Shown: positions 22,572 through 30,014 of the stretch, piece after piece
Layout: the number at the start of each line of letters is the position of its first letter
How positions within the stretch are numbered: position 1 is the first letter of the stretch
NCBI RefSeq assembly: GCF_014649375.1
Contig: NZ_BMSX01000016.1
Span: 216,207-280,206 of the forward strand
Direction of reading: 5' to 3'
From: Streptomyces aurantiogriseus
GTDB lineage: Bacteria; Actinomycetota; Actinomycetes; Streptomycetales; Streptomycetaceae
DNA length: 64,000 nucleotides
Position numbers and translations under genes: made by a program
Notes under the pieces: generated by a model
Seen by the model: only the letters and a program-made list of their open reading frames with translations
Databases searched by the model: none
What the model was told of the DNA's origin: nothing

Positions 22572-23435
22572 ATGACATCGATCAAGCACGTGGCCGTCGT
22601 CGGCGCCGGACAGATGGGCCGGGGCATCACCGAGGTCTGCGCCCGCGCCGGGCTGCACGTCACGTTGTGCGACGTGACCGAGGACAGGGCCCGGGCCGGC
22701 CTGGCGGGTGTGGCGGACTCCCTGCTCAAGGCGGAGCAGCGCGGCGCACTCACACCGGAGGACCGCGCACACGCCCTGGCCTCGATATTGGCCACCGCCG
22801 ACCTCACCCACCTGTCCGGCGCGGACCTGGTCATCGAGGCCGCGGTCGAGGACGAGAGGGCGAAGACGGCGCTGTTCCGGCAGTTGGACGAGGTCACCGA
22901 CCCGGCCGCCGTGCTGGCCAGTAACACGTCGTCGATCCCCATCGCCCGCCTCGCGGCGGTGACCGGACGGCCGGAGGCGGTGGTCGGCCTGCACTTCTTC
23001 AACCCCGTCCCCGTCATGCCACTGGTCGAGGTGATCCCTTCGCTGCACACGTCGAAGGCCACGGAACTGCGGGTACGTGCCTTCGCGGGCGAGATCCTGG
23101 GCAAGAAGACGATCCTGGCGCAGGACCGCGCGGGCTTCGTGGTCAACTCCCTCCTGGTGCCGTACCTGTTGGCCGCGGTGCGGATGGTCGGCACCGGTAC
23201 GGCGACGGCGGAGGACATCGACACGGGAATGACGGCGGGTTGCGCCCACCCGATGGGCCCACTGCGCCTCGCCGACCTCATCGGGCTGGACACGGTGGCG
23301 GCGATAGGCGAGGCGCTGTACGAGGAGTACCGGGAACCGCTGTACGCCCCTCCCCCGTTGCTGCGCCGCATGGTCGAGTCGGGACTGCTCGGCCGTAAGT
23401 CCGGACAGGGGTTCTTCAGCTACAAGGCGGCCTGA
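22572..23435 (+). CDS. 3-hydroxyacyl-CoA dehydrogenase (3-hydroxybutyryl-CoA dehydrogenase type)
   Basis: The 287-residue NAD(H)-dependent enzyme oxidises 3-hydroxyacyl-CoA to 3-oxoacyl-CoA. It has the dinucleotide motif VAVVGAGQMGRGIT at the N-terminus, ASNTSSIPI, the catalytic His in LHFFNPVPVM, and the C-terminal domain DRAGFVVNSLLVPYL, CAHPMGPLRLADLIGLD and GRKSGQGFFSY. It is the single-function type of typical length. GGAGGAG lies upstream. The paralogue at 62990 shares most of these blocks. It would serve beta-oxidation-like processing of CoA esters formed by the CoA-transferase and dehydrogenase nearby. Confidence 0.93.
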   Translation: MTSIKHVAVVGAGQMGRGITEVCARAGLHVTLCDVTEDRARAGLAGVADSLLKAEQRGALTPEDRAHALASILATADLTHLSGADLVIEAAVEDERAKTALFRQLDEVTDPAAVLASNTSSIPIARLAAVTGRPEAVVGLHFFNPVPVMPLVEVIPSLHTSKATELRVRAFAGEILGKKTILAQDRAGFVVNSLLVPYLLAAVRMVGTGTATAEDIDTGMTAGCAHPMGPLRLADLIGLDTVAAIGEALYEEYREPLYAPPPLLRRMVESGLLGRKSGQGFFSYKAA

Positions 23436-23449
23436 GGGCCCGGCTGACG

Positions 23450-24409
23450 TCATCGCCGGGCCGCGCGCGCCTCCCGAGGGCTCATGCCGTAAGCCGCCTT
23501 GAAGGCGTGGCTGAAGTGGGCCGGGTCCGGGAAACCCCACCGCCCGCCGATGGCCCCGACCGGTAGGTGGTCCAGGGCGGGATCCGCGAGGTCGCGCCGG
23601 CACCGGGCGAGACGCTGTTCCCGGATCCAGCCGGAGACGGTGTACCCCTGCTCCGCCAGCAACTTGTACAGGTAGCGGCGGGAGATGCGGTGGGCGGCCG
23701 CGATTCCCTCGGGGCTCAGCCGGGGGTCGGCGAGCCGCTGCTCCATGTGGACGAGGATGCGCTGGGTGAGCAGGCTCGGGCCGTCGAAGTCGGGTGCTCG
23801 GTCCCCACCGGTGTGCTCCGCCAGCAGGGTGCCGATCAGGCCGACCACGTTGTCGGCGAGCCGGGTCGTGCCACGGGACCCCAGTTGCTCCAGTCGCTCC
23901 ACCTGCCGCGCCAGCCCGTACAGGAAGGGCCCCACCACCTGGCCGAGTCCGTCGTGGCACGACACCGGAGTCGCCGTCACCCGCGCCAGTTCGCGTTCCG
24001 TCAACTGCAGCATGGGCCGTGGGAACATCAGCACGAGGCCGCTGTGGGACTGATCGAGGTCGTAGGTGAAGGGACAGCGGGTGTCGTAGATCACCAGCTC
24101 GCCCGGCGCCACTCGGGCCTGTCGGTCGCCCTGGCTGAGCACACCGTGCCCGGTGAGCTGCAGCGTGACCTGGAAGAAGTCGGGCGCGTCCGACCCGATG
24201 TGGCGCCGGGTGCGCGCGACGGTGTGCGGTTCGGCCGTGATGGCCGACATCTGGAGCCGGCCGACCTGCGCGGACCGCAATGAGGCCCGGAAGTCGGGGC
24301 ATGCGCGGGGCAGGACCTCCAAGGGCACGAGGTTCCGGCTGACGGCGTCCCGCCAGCTTTCCAGTCTTCGGGTGGTGGGGCCGTCGTGCGGCGTCGTCAT
24401 CCGGGGCAT
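23450..24409 (-). CDS. AraC-family transcriptional regulator
   Basis: The 319-residue protein has an N-terminal cupin-like sensor of the AraC_binding_2 type (TLQLTGHGVLSQGDRQARVAPGELVIYDT) and a C-terminal double helix-turn-helix (LSPEGIAAAHRISRRYLYKLLAEQG, then WGFPDPAHFSHAFKAAYGMSPREARA). ATG 24409 is chosen for the AGGAGGAG just upstream. It is convergent with the 3-hydroxyacyl-CoA dehydrogenase and divergent from the flavin monooxygenase genes, so it is well placed to control both. The 40-bp repeats are candidate binding sites (inference). Confidence 0.92.
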   Translation of the reverse strand: MPRMTTPHDGPTTRRLESWRDAVSRNLVPLEVLPRACPDFRASLRSAQVGRLQMSAITAEPHTVARTRRHIGSDAPDFFQVTLQLTGHGVLSQGDRQARVAPGELVIYDTRCPFTYDLDQSHSGLVLMFPRPMLQLTERELARVTATPVSCHDGLGQVVGPFLYGLARQVERLEQLGSRGTTRLADNVVGLIGTLLAEHTGGDRAPDFDGPSLLTQRILVHMEQRLADPRLSPEGIAAAHRISRRYLYKLLAEQGYTVSGWIREQRLARCRRDLADPALDHLPVGAIGGRWGFPDPAHFSHAFKAAYGMSPREARAARR

Positions 24410-24854
24410 GCGGCTCTCCTCCTGCGGATTCTGCCCCCAAGGAGTCCGGCACGAGCAGCCCGTCTCCTTTGCGGGGAGTTTAGGTCCCCGCGGGTGATGT
24501 GCAACCGCCCGTGACCACCCTGTTCGGCGGATCACAGGCCGGCGTCCCGCCGTGACCGGTACGGACGCCGGGAAGTCCCCGCCGACAGGCGCGACGGTGG
24601 CCGTGGCCGACGCCTGGCAGCAGTTCTCAGCCGACCAAATGCCCGTGCTCCCGGACACAAGCGGGACCTTGCGCCTCGGCCCGATCATTCGGGGCAGTGA
24701 GCAGGAGGCATCGGCCACGGTTCGTGCAGGGACGAGCACGACCGCATCCCCTCGCGTCGGCCGGCCCGCATGTCACCGCGGCCTCCGAAGCACGAACGCG
24801 ATCGAAATCCGAATGACGAGCCGGCAGTCCGCTCGTCCGATGTGGAGACCCATC
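24410..24854. other. Divergent promoter region (AraC / flavin monooxygenase)
   Basis: The 445-bp gap contains a hairpin GCGGGGA/TCCCCGC at 24471-24491 in the leader of the AraC gene. I found no gene in it and no clear copy of the 40-bp repeat. Confidence 0.5.
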
Positions 24855-26036
24855 ATGACGACTTTGCTTGAGCCCACCTCCTCCCAGGACCGGGAGACCG
24901 ACAACAGTGTGCTCGGCCGCGTCCGCGCGCATCTGCCCGAGATCGCGGCAGGCTCCGCCGAGGCCGAGGCGGCCCGTGCGGTGCCTGCGGAGATCATCAC
25001 CGCGCTGCGCGAAGCCGGTGTGTTCCGGATGGCGCTGCCCAAGGCCTGGGGCGGCGAGCAGCTCGGCCTGGTGGAAGGCGCTCGGGTGGTCCAGGAGATA
25101 GCGAAGGCCGACGGTTCGACCGGCTGGACCGTTCAAGCGGCCTCGATGGCCTGGTTCTTCGTGCGGTCGCTGCCCCGGCAGACGCTTGAGAAGGAGGTCT
25201 TCGGCGACGGCGCCGACCTGATGCTCCGCGGGGCGATAGCCCCGAAGGGGAAGGCGACGCCGGTGGAGGGCGGCTACCGGCTCAGTGGCCGCTGGCCGCT
25301 GGCCAGTGGCTCGTTCACCCCGGACTGGATGCTCGCGGGCTTCGTGGTCGAGGGCGCGCCCCCGCTGCCCGGTGGCGGTCCGGACATGCGCGTCGCGCTG
25401 GTCCGCCCCGAGCAGGTCACGTTCCTCGACACCTGGGACGCGGTGGGCCTGCGTGCCACGCAGAGCACCGACTTCACGATGGACGACGTCTTCGTGCCCG
25501 AGCGGTTCACGGGGCCGCTGATGGGCGACAACAACATCCCCGCTCCGTTCTACGACCTGCCGTACACCGCGACCGGTGCCTCGCACGACGCCGTCATCAT
25601 CGGCTGTCTGGAGGGTGCGCTCGGCGACCTCGCCGAACTGGCCGCCACCAAACGGCCGGCGTTCAACCCCAGGGTGGTCATCGGTGAGGACCCGGTGTTC
25701 CAGGAGAAGTTCGCCGAGCTGCACCTGCGCACGGCGGCACTGAACGCCCTGTGGGAGCAGACCGGCCGCACCGTCATGGACCGGGCACTCGCGGGAGAGG
25801 AGCCCACCCCGACCGAGTGGTTCAGCTACACCGGCGGCCACCAGCACATTCACCACGAGGGCAGCCGGATCCTCAACGAGATCATGACGCTGTCGGGCAG
25901 CGCGGGGCTCTACAGCAGCAACCCGATGCAGCGTCGCTGGCGCGACGTCCGCTGCGTCTCCCAGCACGTGGCCGGCAACAACGGCTCGCTGCGGCGCCTG
26001 GGCGCCGTCCTGTCGGGTCAGGAGGACGCCCGATGA
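24855..26036 (+). CDS. Flavin-dependent monooxygenase, acyl-CoA-dehydrogenase fold (oxygenase component)
   Basis: The 393-residue protein belongs to the acyl-CoA-dehydrogenase-like monooxygenases (HsaA, DszC and two-component 4-hydroxyphenylacetate hydroxylase type), which use reduced flavin and O2 to hydroxylate an aromatic ring. Blocks include LREAGVFRMALPKAWGG, DGSTGWTVQAASMAWFF, GYRLSGRWPLASGS, GLRATQSTDFTMDDVFVP and a C-terminal HHEGSRILNEIMTLSGSAGLYSSNPMQRRWRDVRCVSQHV. The YEGT catalytic Glu motif of true acyl-CoA dehydrogenases is absent. The next gene, overlapping by ATGA, is a flavin reductase, which confirms the two-component arrangement. GGAG precedes the ATG. The substrate is likely a phenolic acid. 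Confidence 0.88.
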   Translation: MTTLLEPTSSQDRETDNSVLGRVRAHLPEIAAGSAEAEAARAVPAEIITALREAGVFRMALPKAWGGEQLGLVEGARVVQEIAKADGSTGWTVQAASMAWFFVRSLPRQTLEKEVFGDGADLMLRGAIAPKGKATPVEGGYRLSGRWPLASGSFTPDWMLAGFVVEGAPPLPGGGPDMRVALVRPEQVTFLDTWDAVGLRATQSTDFTMDDVFVPERFTGPLMGDNNIPAPFYDLPYTATGASHDAVIIGCLEGALGDLAELAATKRPAFNPRVVIGEDPVFQEKFAELHLRTAALNALWEQTGRTVMDRALAGEEPTPTEWFSYTGGHQHIHHEGSRILNEIMTLSGSAGLYSSNPMQRRWRDVRCVSQHVAGNNGSLRRLGAVLSGQEDAR

Positions 26037-26530
26037 GCCCGCTCGTCGCGACACCGACGGATCCCGCGGCGCTGCGCCAGGCGTTCGGCTGTTTCCCGTC
26101 CGGGGTGACAGCCCTGTGCGCACTCGACTCCGGTACGCCGGTGGGTATGGCCGCCAGCACCTTCACTCCGGTCTCCCTCGAACCCCCTCTGGTGTCGGTC
26201 TGCGTCCAGGACACCTCGTCGACCTGGCCGAAGCTGCGGAAGCAGAGCCGCCTGGGCCTGAGCGTGCTGGCCGAGGGACAGGACCTGGTCTGCCGATCGC
26301 TGGCCGGCAGGGCGGGGGACCGGTTCGCGGACGTCGACTGGGAAGCCGGCGTGGACGGCGGCGTGTACATCCACGGTGCCAACCTCTGGCTGGACTGCTC
26401 GGTCCACGCCGAGTTCCCCGGCGGCGACCACACCATCGTCCTGCTGGAGATCCACGGCCTGAAGGCCGAACCCGACCGGGCGCCGCTGGTGTTCCACGGC
26501 AGCCGGTTCCGGCGCCTGGCCGTGTCATGA
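26033..26530 (+). CDS. Flavin reductase, partner of the monooxygenase (HpaC/HsaB type)
   Basis: The 165-residue protein has the flavin-reductase-like split-barrel pattern: LRQAFGCFPSGVTALCALDSG, GMAASTFTPVSLEPPLVSVCV, and a late DHTIVLLEIHGL with LVFHGSRFRRL. It reduces FMN or FAD with NAD(P)H and hands it to the oxygenase encoded just upstream, with which it overlaps by four bases. Length and motif order match the HpaC-like family. Confidence 0.9.
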   Translation: MSPLVATPTDPAALRQAFGCFPSGVTALCALDSGTPVGMAASTFTPVSLEPPLVSVCVQDTSSTWPKLRKQSRLGLSVLAEGQDLVCRSLAGRAGDRFADVDWEAGVDGGVYIHGANLWLDCSVHAEFPGGDHTIVLLEIHGLKAEPDRAPLVFHGSRFRRLAVS

Positions 26531-26557
26531 ACTGAGTTTCGTCGGTATCGCGGACGC

Positions 26558-26593
26558 GTGCGGCGGTGACCCTCTTCTCGGTCGCCGCCGCAC
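26558..26593. terminator. Bidirectional hairpin between convergent operons
   Basis: GTGCGGCGGTGACC (26558-26571) pairs with GGTCGCCGCCGCAC (26580-26593), a 14-bp stem with one G-U pair and an 8-nt loop, between the flavin reductase stop and the acyl-CoA dehydrogenase stop. Confidence 0.7.
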
Positions 26594-26631
26594 TCCCGTT
26601 GGGCCGCTCGACTCACACCGGGGCCGAGTGG

Positions 26632-27807
26632 TCAGCGGAACGCCGGGTATCCGGTGATCGCCTGACCGACGACCAGGGTGTGCATCTCGTTGGTGCCCTC
26701 GTAGGTCAGGACGGACTCGAGGTTGTTGGCGTGGCGCAGCGGCGAGTACTCCAGGGAGATGCCGTTGGCGCCCAGGATGCTGCGGCACTCCCGCGCGATG
26801 GCGATCGCTTCACGGACGTTGTTGAGCTTGCCCACGCTGATCTGCTCGGGGCGGATACGGTGCTCGTCCTTCAGGCGGCCCAGGTGCAGGGCGAGCAGAG
26901 CCGCGCTGCTCAGGGACACCGTCATGTCGGCCAGCTTCTTCTGGGTGAGCTGGAAGGCGCTGATGGGCTTGTCGAACTGCACGCGGGAGTCGGCGTACTC
27001 GATGGCCGCCTGGAGCGAGTCGCGCGCCGCGCCGACCGCGCCGAACAGGATGCCGAAGCGGGCCTCGTTCAGGCAGGACAGCGGTCCGCGCAAGCCCTCC
27101 GCGAGCGGCAGCCGCGCCGAGTCGGGCAGCCGGACGTTGTCGAAGTACAGCTCCGAGGTGATGGAGGCGCGCAGCGACATCTTCTGCTTGATGTCCTGGG
27201 TGGTGAAGCCGGGCGTGCCGCGCGGGACGAGGAAGCCGCGGATGCCGTCCTCGGTCTGCGCCCACACGGTGGCCACGTCGGCGATACCGCCGTTGGTGAT
27301 CCACATCTTGGAGCCGTTCAGGATCCAGTCCCCGCCGTCCCGGACGGCCCGGGTGCGCATCCCGGAGGGGTTGCTGCCGAAGTCGGGCTCGGTCAGGCCG
27401 AAGCAGCCGATCGCCTCACCGGCGGCGAGCCGGGGCAGCCACTCCTGCTTCTGCCCCTCTGAACCCCACTTCCAGATGGAGTACATCGACAGCGAGCCCT
27501 GCACCGAGACGAAGCTGCGGAAGCCGGAGTCCGCCGCTTCCAGTTCCAGGCAGGCCAGCCCGTAGCTGACGGCGTTGGTGCCGGCACAGCCGTACCCTTC
27601 GAGGTGCATGCCGAGCACCCCCAACTTGCCGAGTTCCGGCGCGAGTTCGCGGGCGAAGTGGGCGTTCTCGAACCACTCGCCGATGTGCGGGCGCACCCGG
27701 TCGGTGAGGAACTTGGCGACGGTGGCCTGGATCTCGCGCTCCTCGTCGCTGAGGGCGGAGGAGAGGTCGAGCAGGTCGAGGGGGTCCTTCAGCGGCTTGC
27801 GGCTCAT
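26632..27807 (-). CDS. Acyl-CoA dehydrogenase, glutaryl-CoA dehydrogenase-like
   Basis: The 391-residue FAD enzyme introduces a 2,3 double bond into an acyl-CoA. It has CFGLTEPDFGSNPSGM, WILNGSKMWITNG, RVQFDKPISAFQLTQKKLADM and the catalytic Glu370 in TYEGTNEMHTLVVG, the same position as in glutaryl-CoA dehydrogenases. ADSGFRSFVSVQGSL is also typical of that branch, which handles dicarboxylic acyl-CoAs. It is the last gene of a minus-strand operon after the CoA-transferase (about 58-bp gap). A paralogue lies at 61767-62993. Confidence 0.92.
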   Translation of the reverse strand: MSRKPLKDPLDLLDLSSALSDEEREIQATVAKFLTDRVRPHIGEWFENAHFARELAPELGKLGVLGMHLEGYGCAGTNAVSYGLACLELEAADSGFRSFVSVQGSLSMYSIWKWGSEGQKQEWLPRLAAGEAIGCFGLTEPDFGSNPSGMRTRAVRDGGDWILNGSKMWITNGGIADVATVWAQTEDGIRGFLVPRGTPGFTTQDIKQKMSLRASITSELYFDNVRLPDSARLPLAEGLRGPLSCLNEARFGILFGAVGAARDSLQAAIEYADSRVQFDKPISAFQLTQKKLADMTVSLSSAALLALHLGRLKDEHRIRPEQISVGKLNNVREAIAIARECRSILGANGISLEYSPLRHANNLESVLTYEGTNEMHTLVVGQAITGYPAFR

Positions 27808-27865
27808 CGTGCGCTCCTGGTGGTCGACATGGTGGGTTCGGTCATGGTGATGGTGCGGGGAACGG

Positions 27866-29110
27866 TCATGTGATCGCTCCCTCTCGCTCTGTGGCGTGGT
27901 CGGACAAGCGAGGGAGAATCTCCGCGGTGTGCTGGCCCAGGCACGGCGGAGGCAGGAGGTACCGCGCGGGTGTCTCACTCAGCGTGATGGGGTTCGCGAC
28001 CTGGCGGGAGGGCCTGCCACCCGCTCCGTCGGCCGCCGCGGCGGGGATGTCGACGATGCCGGGAAGGCCGAGCCGCTCGGCGAAGGCGAAGGCCTCGTCC
28101 AGGGCGTTGACGGGTCCGGCGGGCACGCCCGCGGCCAGCAGGGCGCCCGACCAGTGGTCGGCTCCGGCGGCGCCCAGCCGCTCGGTCAGGATGTCCCGCA
28201 GTTCGCCGCGGTGGGCGACCCGGTCGGTATTGGTGCGGAAGCGGTCGTCGAGAGCGAGGCCGGGATCTCCGACGACCTCGGCGAGCGCCGCGAACTGGCG
28301 GTCGTTGCCCACCGCGAGCGCGATCGGACGATCGGCGGTCGGGAAGGTCTCGTACGGGGCGATGCTCGGGTGCGCGTTGCCCAGGCGCCCCGGGACGACA
28401 CCGGCGACGGCGAACGCCGATGCCTGGTTGACCAGGGCCGACAGCAGCGAGCCGAGCAGGTTCACCTCCACGAGCTGCCCCTGCCCGGTGGCGTCCCGGT
28501 GCCGGAGAGCGGCGAGGACGCCGAGCGAGGCGTGCAGTCCGGTGATCACGTCGACCAGGGCCACGCCCGCCTTCACCGGTTCCCCGTCCGCGTTCCCGGT
28601 CACGCTCATGAGGCCGCCGACAGCCTGGACGAGCAGGTCGTAACCGGGGATCGCGGCGCCCTCACCGCTGCCGAAACCGCTGATCGAGCAGTAGATCAGC
28701 TCCGGGTGCAGTGCGCGGAGCTCCTTGTGGCCGAGGCCCAGCCGCTCCATCGTGCCGGGTCGGAAGTTCTCCACCAGCACGTCGGACTCGGCCACCAGGG
28801 CACGTGCCTGTTCACGGCCGGCCTCCGTGGTCAGGTCCAGGACGACCGACCTCTTGTTCCGGTTGACGCTCAGGAAGTACGTCGACGTGCCGTCGTGGTC
28901 GGCCGGGGGGTGCCAGGCCCGGGTGTCGTCTCCGATGCCCGGCCGCTCGACCTTCACCACGTCGGCGCCGAGGTCGGCGAGGAGCATGGTGGCATAGGGC
29001 CCCGCGAGAACCCGGGAGAAGTCGGCGATGCGCAGACCGTCCAGCGCTCCACGCCTCGCTCCGTCGAGAACGCCGGCCCATCCGTCCGGCGCGTTGTTCT
29101 GGGTGCCCAC
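27866..29110 (-). CDS. Class III CoA-transferase (CaiB/BaiF family)
   Basis: The 414-residue enzyme moves CoA between carboxylic acids. It has LRIADFSRVLAGPYATMLLADLGADVVKVE, FLSVNRNKRSV and the catalytic Asp near residue 158 in IPGYDLLVQAVGGLMSVTG. Length and motif order match the family. It probably activates a dicarboxylate or aromatic-acid product as its CoA ester for the adjacent glutaryl-CoA-dehydrogenase-like enzyme. It is in an operon with the OB-fold gene upstream (about 60-bp gap). Confidence 0.92.
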   Translation of the reverse strand: MGTQNNAPDGWAGVLDGARRGALDGLRIADFSRVLAGPYATMLLADLGADVVKVERPGIGDDTRAWHPPADHDGTSTYFLSVNRNKRSVVLDLTTEAGREQARALVAESDVLVENFRPGTMERLGLGHKELRALHPELIYCSISGFGSGEGAAIPGYDLLVQAVGGLMSVTGNADGEPVKAGVALVDVITGLHASLGVLAALRHRDATGQGQLVEVNLLGSLLSALVNQASAFAVAGVVPGRLGNAHPSIAPYETFPTADRPIALAVGNDRQFAALAEVVGDPGLALDDRFRTNTDRVAHRGELRDILTERLGAAGADHWSGALLAAGVPAGPVNALDEAFAFAERLGLPGIVDIPAAAADGAGGRPSRQVANPITLSETPARYLLPPPCLGQHTAEILPRLSDHATEREGAIT

Positions 29111-29170
29111 GCACCCTCCTCTCTGATCGTCCCGTCTACCCGAACGTGGCTCCGCCGGAGCCGTTTCCCG

Positions 29171-29605
29171 TCACCACCAGGGCTCCGCAGGCGGCTCCCG
29201 GCGAGTGAGTTCGACGACGGGAAGGCCCTGGCCCAGGGGGGCGCCGGCCCGTACGACACGCACCTTTGCCCCGACCGCGACCGCGACCGGCGCCGCCCCG
29301 GTGACCTGGCAGATCAGGGTGAATCCCTCGTCCATCGCGACGAACCAGGTGTTGTGCGGGGACGGGCCGTTGCGGCGGACGACGACCCCGGTACCCGAGC
29401 TGCGCTCCTGTGCGAAGGCCATGGACCCGCAGGCGCGGCAGAACGAGCGGCGGTAGGCCGGAGTGCCGCACCAGCGGCAGCGCTGGAACAGCAGTGCGTC
29501 GCCGTCCGCCGGAGCGGTCGGTGAGGCGGGCCCGGGCGTGGCGGCGGTAGCCGCGTCGTGGTCTTCCCGCAATTCGGTTTGTTCACGGATGTCTGTCTGG
29601 AGCAT
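29171..29605 (-). CDS. Zn-ribbon/OB-fold acyl-CoA-associated protein (DUF35 type)
   Basis: The 144-residue protein has an N-terminal rubredoxin-like zinc ribbon (CRWC at 43-46 and CRAC at 56-59) followed by an OB fold (GTGVVVRRNGPSPHNTWFVAM, GFTLICQVTG, VGAKVRVVRAG). Such proteins usually pair with SCP-x-type thiolases or hydratases that act on CoA esters. No thiolase is in the window, which is odd. AGGAGG precedes the ATG at 29605. It is first in the operon with the CoA-transferase and acyl-CoA dehydrogenase. Repeat copy B lies about 90 bp upstream. Confidence 0.85.
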   Translation of the reverse strand: MLQTDIREQTELREDHDAATAATPGPASPTAPADGDALLFQRCRWCGTPAYRRSFCRACGSMAFAQERSSGTGVVVRRNGPSPHNTWFVAMDEGFTLICQVTGAAPVAVAVGAKVRVVRAGAPLGQGLPVVELTRREPPAEPWW

Positions 29606-29694
29606 CACGGCCTCCTGCACGCAATTCGGTGACCGGAAAACGGGCCAGGGGAACCCGCTGTGGCTCCACCACCCTGGCCCTGCCGCGAATCACC

Positions 29695-29734
29695 GGTCAA
29701 CGACGAACCGACGCATCTTTGTGCGCGGAATGCG
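29695..29734 (+). repeat. 40-bp direct repeat, copy B
   Basis: This copy matches 22421-22460 at 37 of 40 bases in the same orientation. It lies upstream of the minus-strand OB-fold/CoA-transferase operon. Together the two copies bracket about 7.3 kb. Confidence 0.8.
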
Positions 29735-29822
29735 TTCTGTTCACTGACGACGCAGGTCAACCGTTTCGGCTGTACGGACGGGTGGTGTACCGGAGTGAGG
29801 CGCCGCGGGGTTTCGCCGGTTC

Positions 29823-29975
29823 GTGCAGGAGGAATTCAAAAACGGGGAAGCAGCCGGGGCGCTCCGCATTTCGACCGCATTCGAGTGGGCGCACCGACTG
29901 CTCGACGCCGGGTGGGCGGTCAGCGTGAGGGGCGTCGGTCGGTACAAGGCCTCAGACTTCGACGCCTGGCTGTGA
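29823..29975 (+). CDS. Small HTH/excisionase-like frame, possibly a gene remnant
   Basis: The 50-residue frame starts at GTG and ends VRGVGRYKASDFDAWL. The last block resembles the closing segment of excisionase-type helix-turn-helix proteins, where a conserved DLDAWL follows a beta hairpin. The preceding GALRISTAFEWAHRLLDAGW is helical. No ribosome-binding site fits well, and the frame stays open for about 24 bases upstream without a better start, so it may be the 3' part of a decayed gene. The assignment is tentative. Confidence 0.3.
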   Translation: MQEEFKNGEAAGALRISTAFEWAHRLLDAGWAVSVRGVGRYKASDFDAWL

Positions 29976-30014
29976 ACCGCCCGGATCCCGGACGTCGTGC
30001 AGTCGGTCGGTCCC

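Larger units (their letters stand above)
29606..30014. other. Intergenic region with repeat copy B and a small remnant frame
   Basis: The 409-bp gap lies upstream of the OB-fold gene and downstream of the GH146-like gene. It holds copy B of the 40-bp repeat and one protein-like short frame at 29823-29975. Nothing else is recognised. Confidence 0.5.

Noticed and set aside
24410..24854. A third copy of the 40-bp repeat near 24767
   Set aside because: Only a short CCCGCATGT-type match is present, which is within chance for this base composition.
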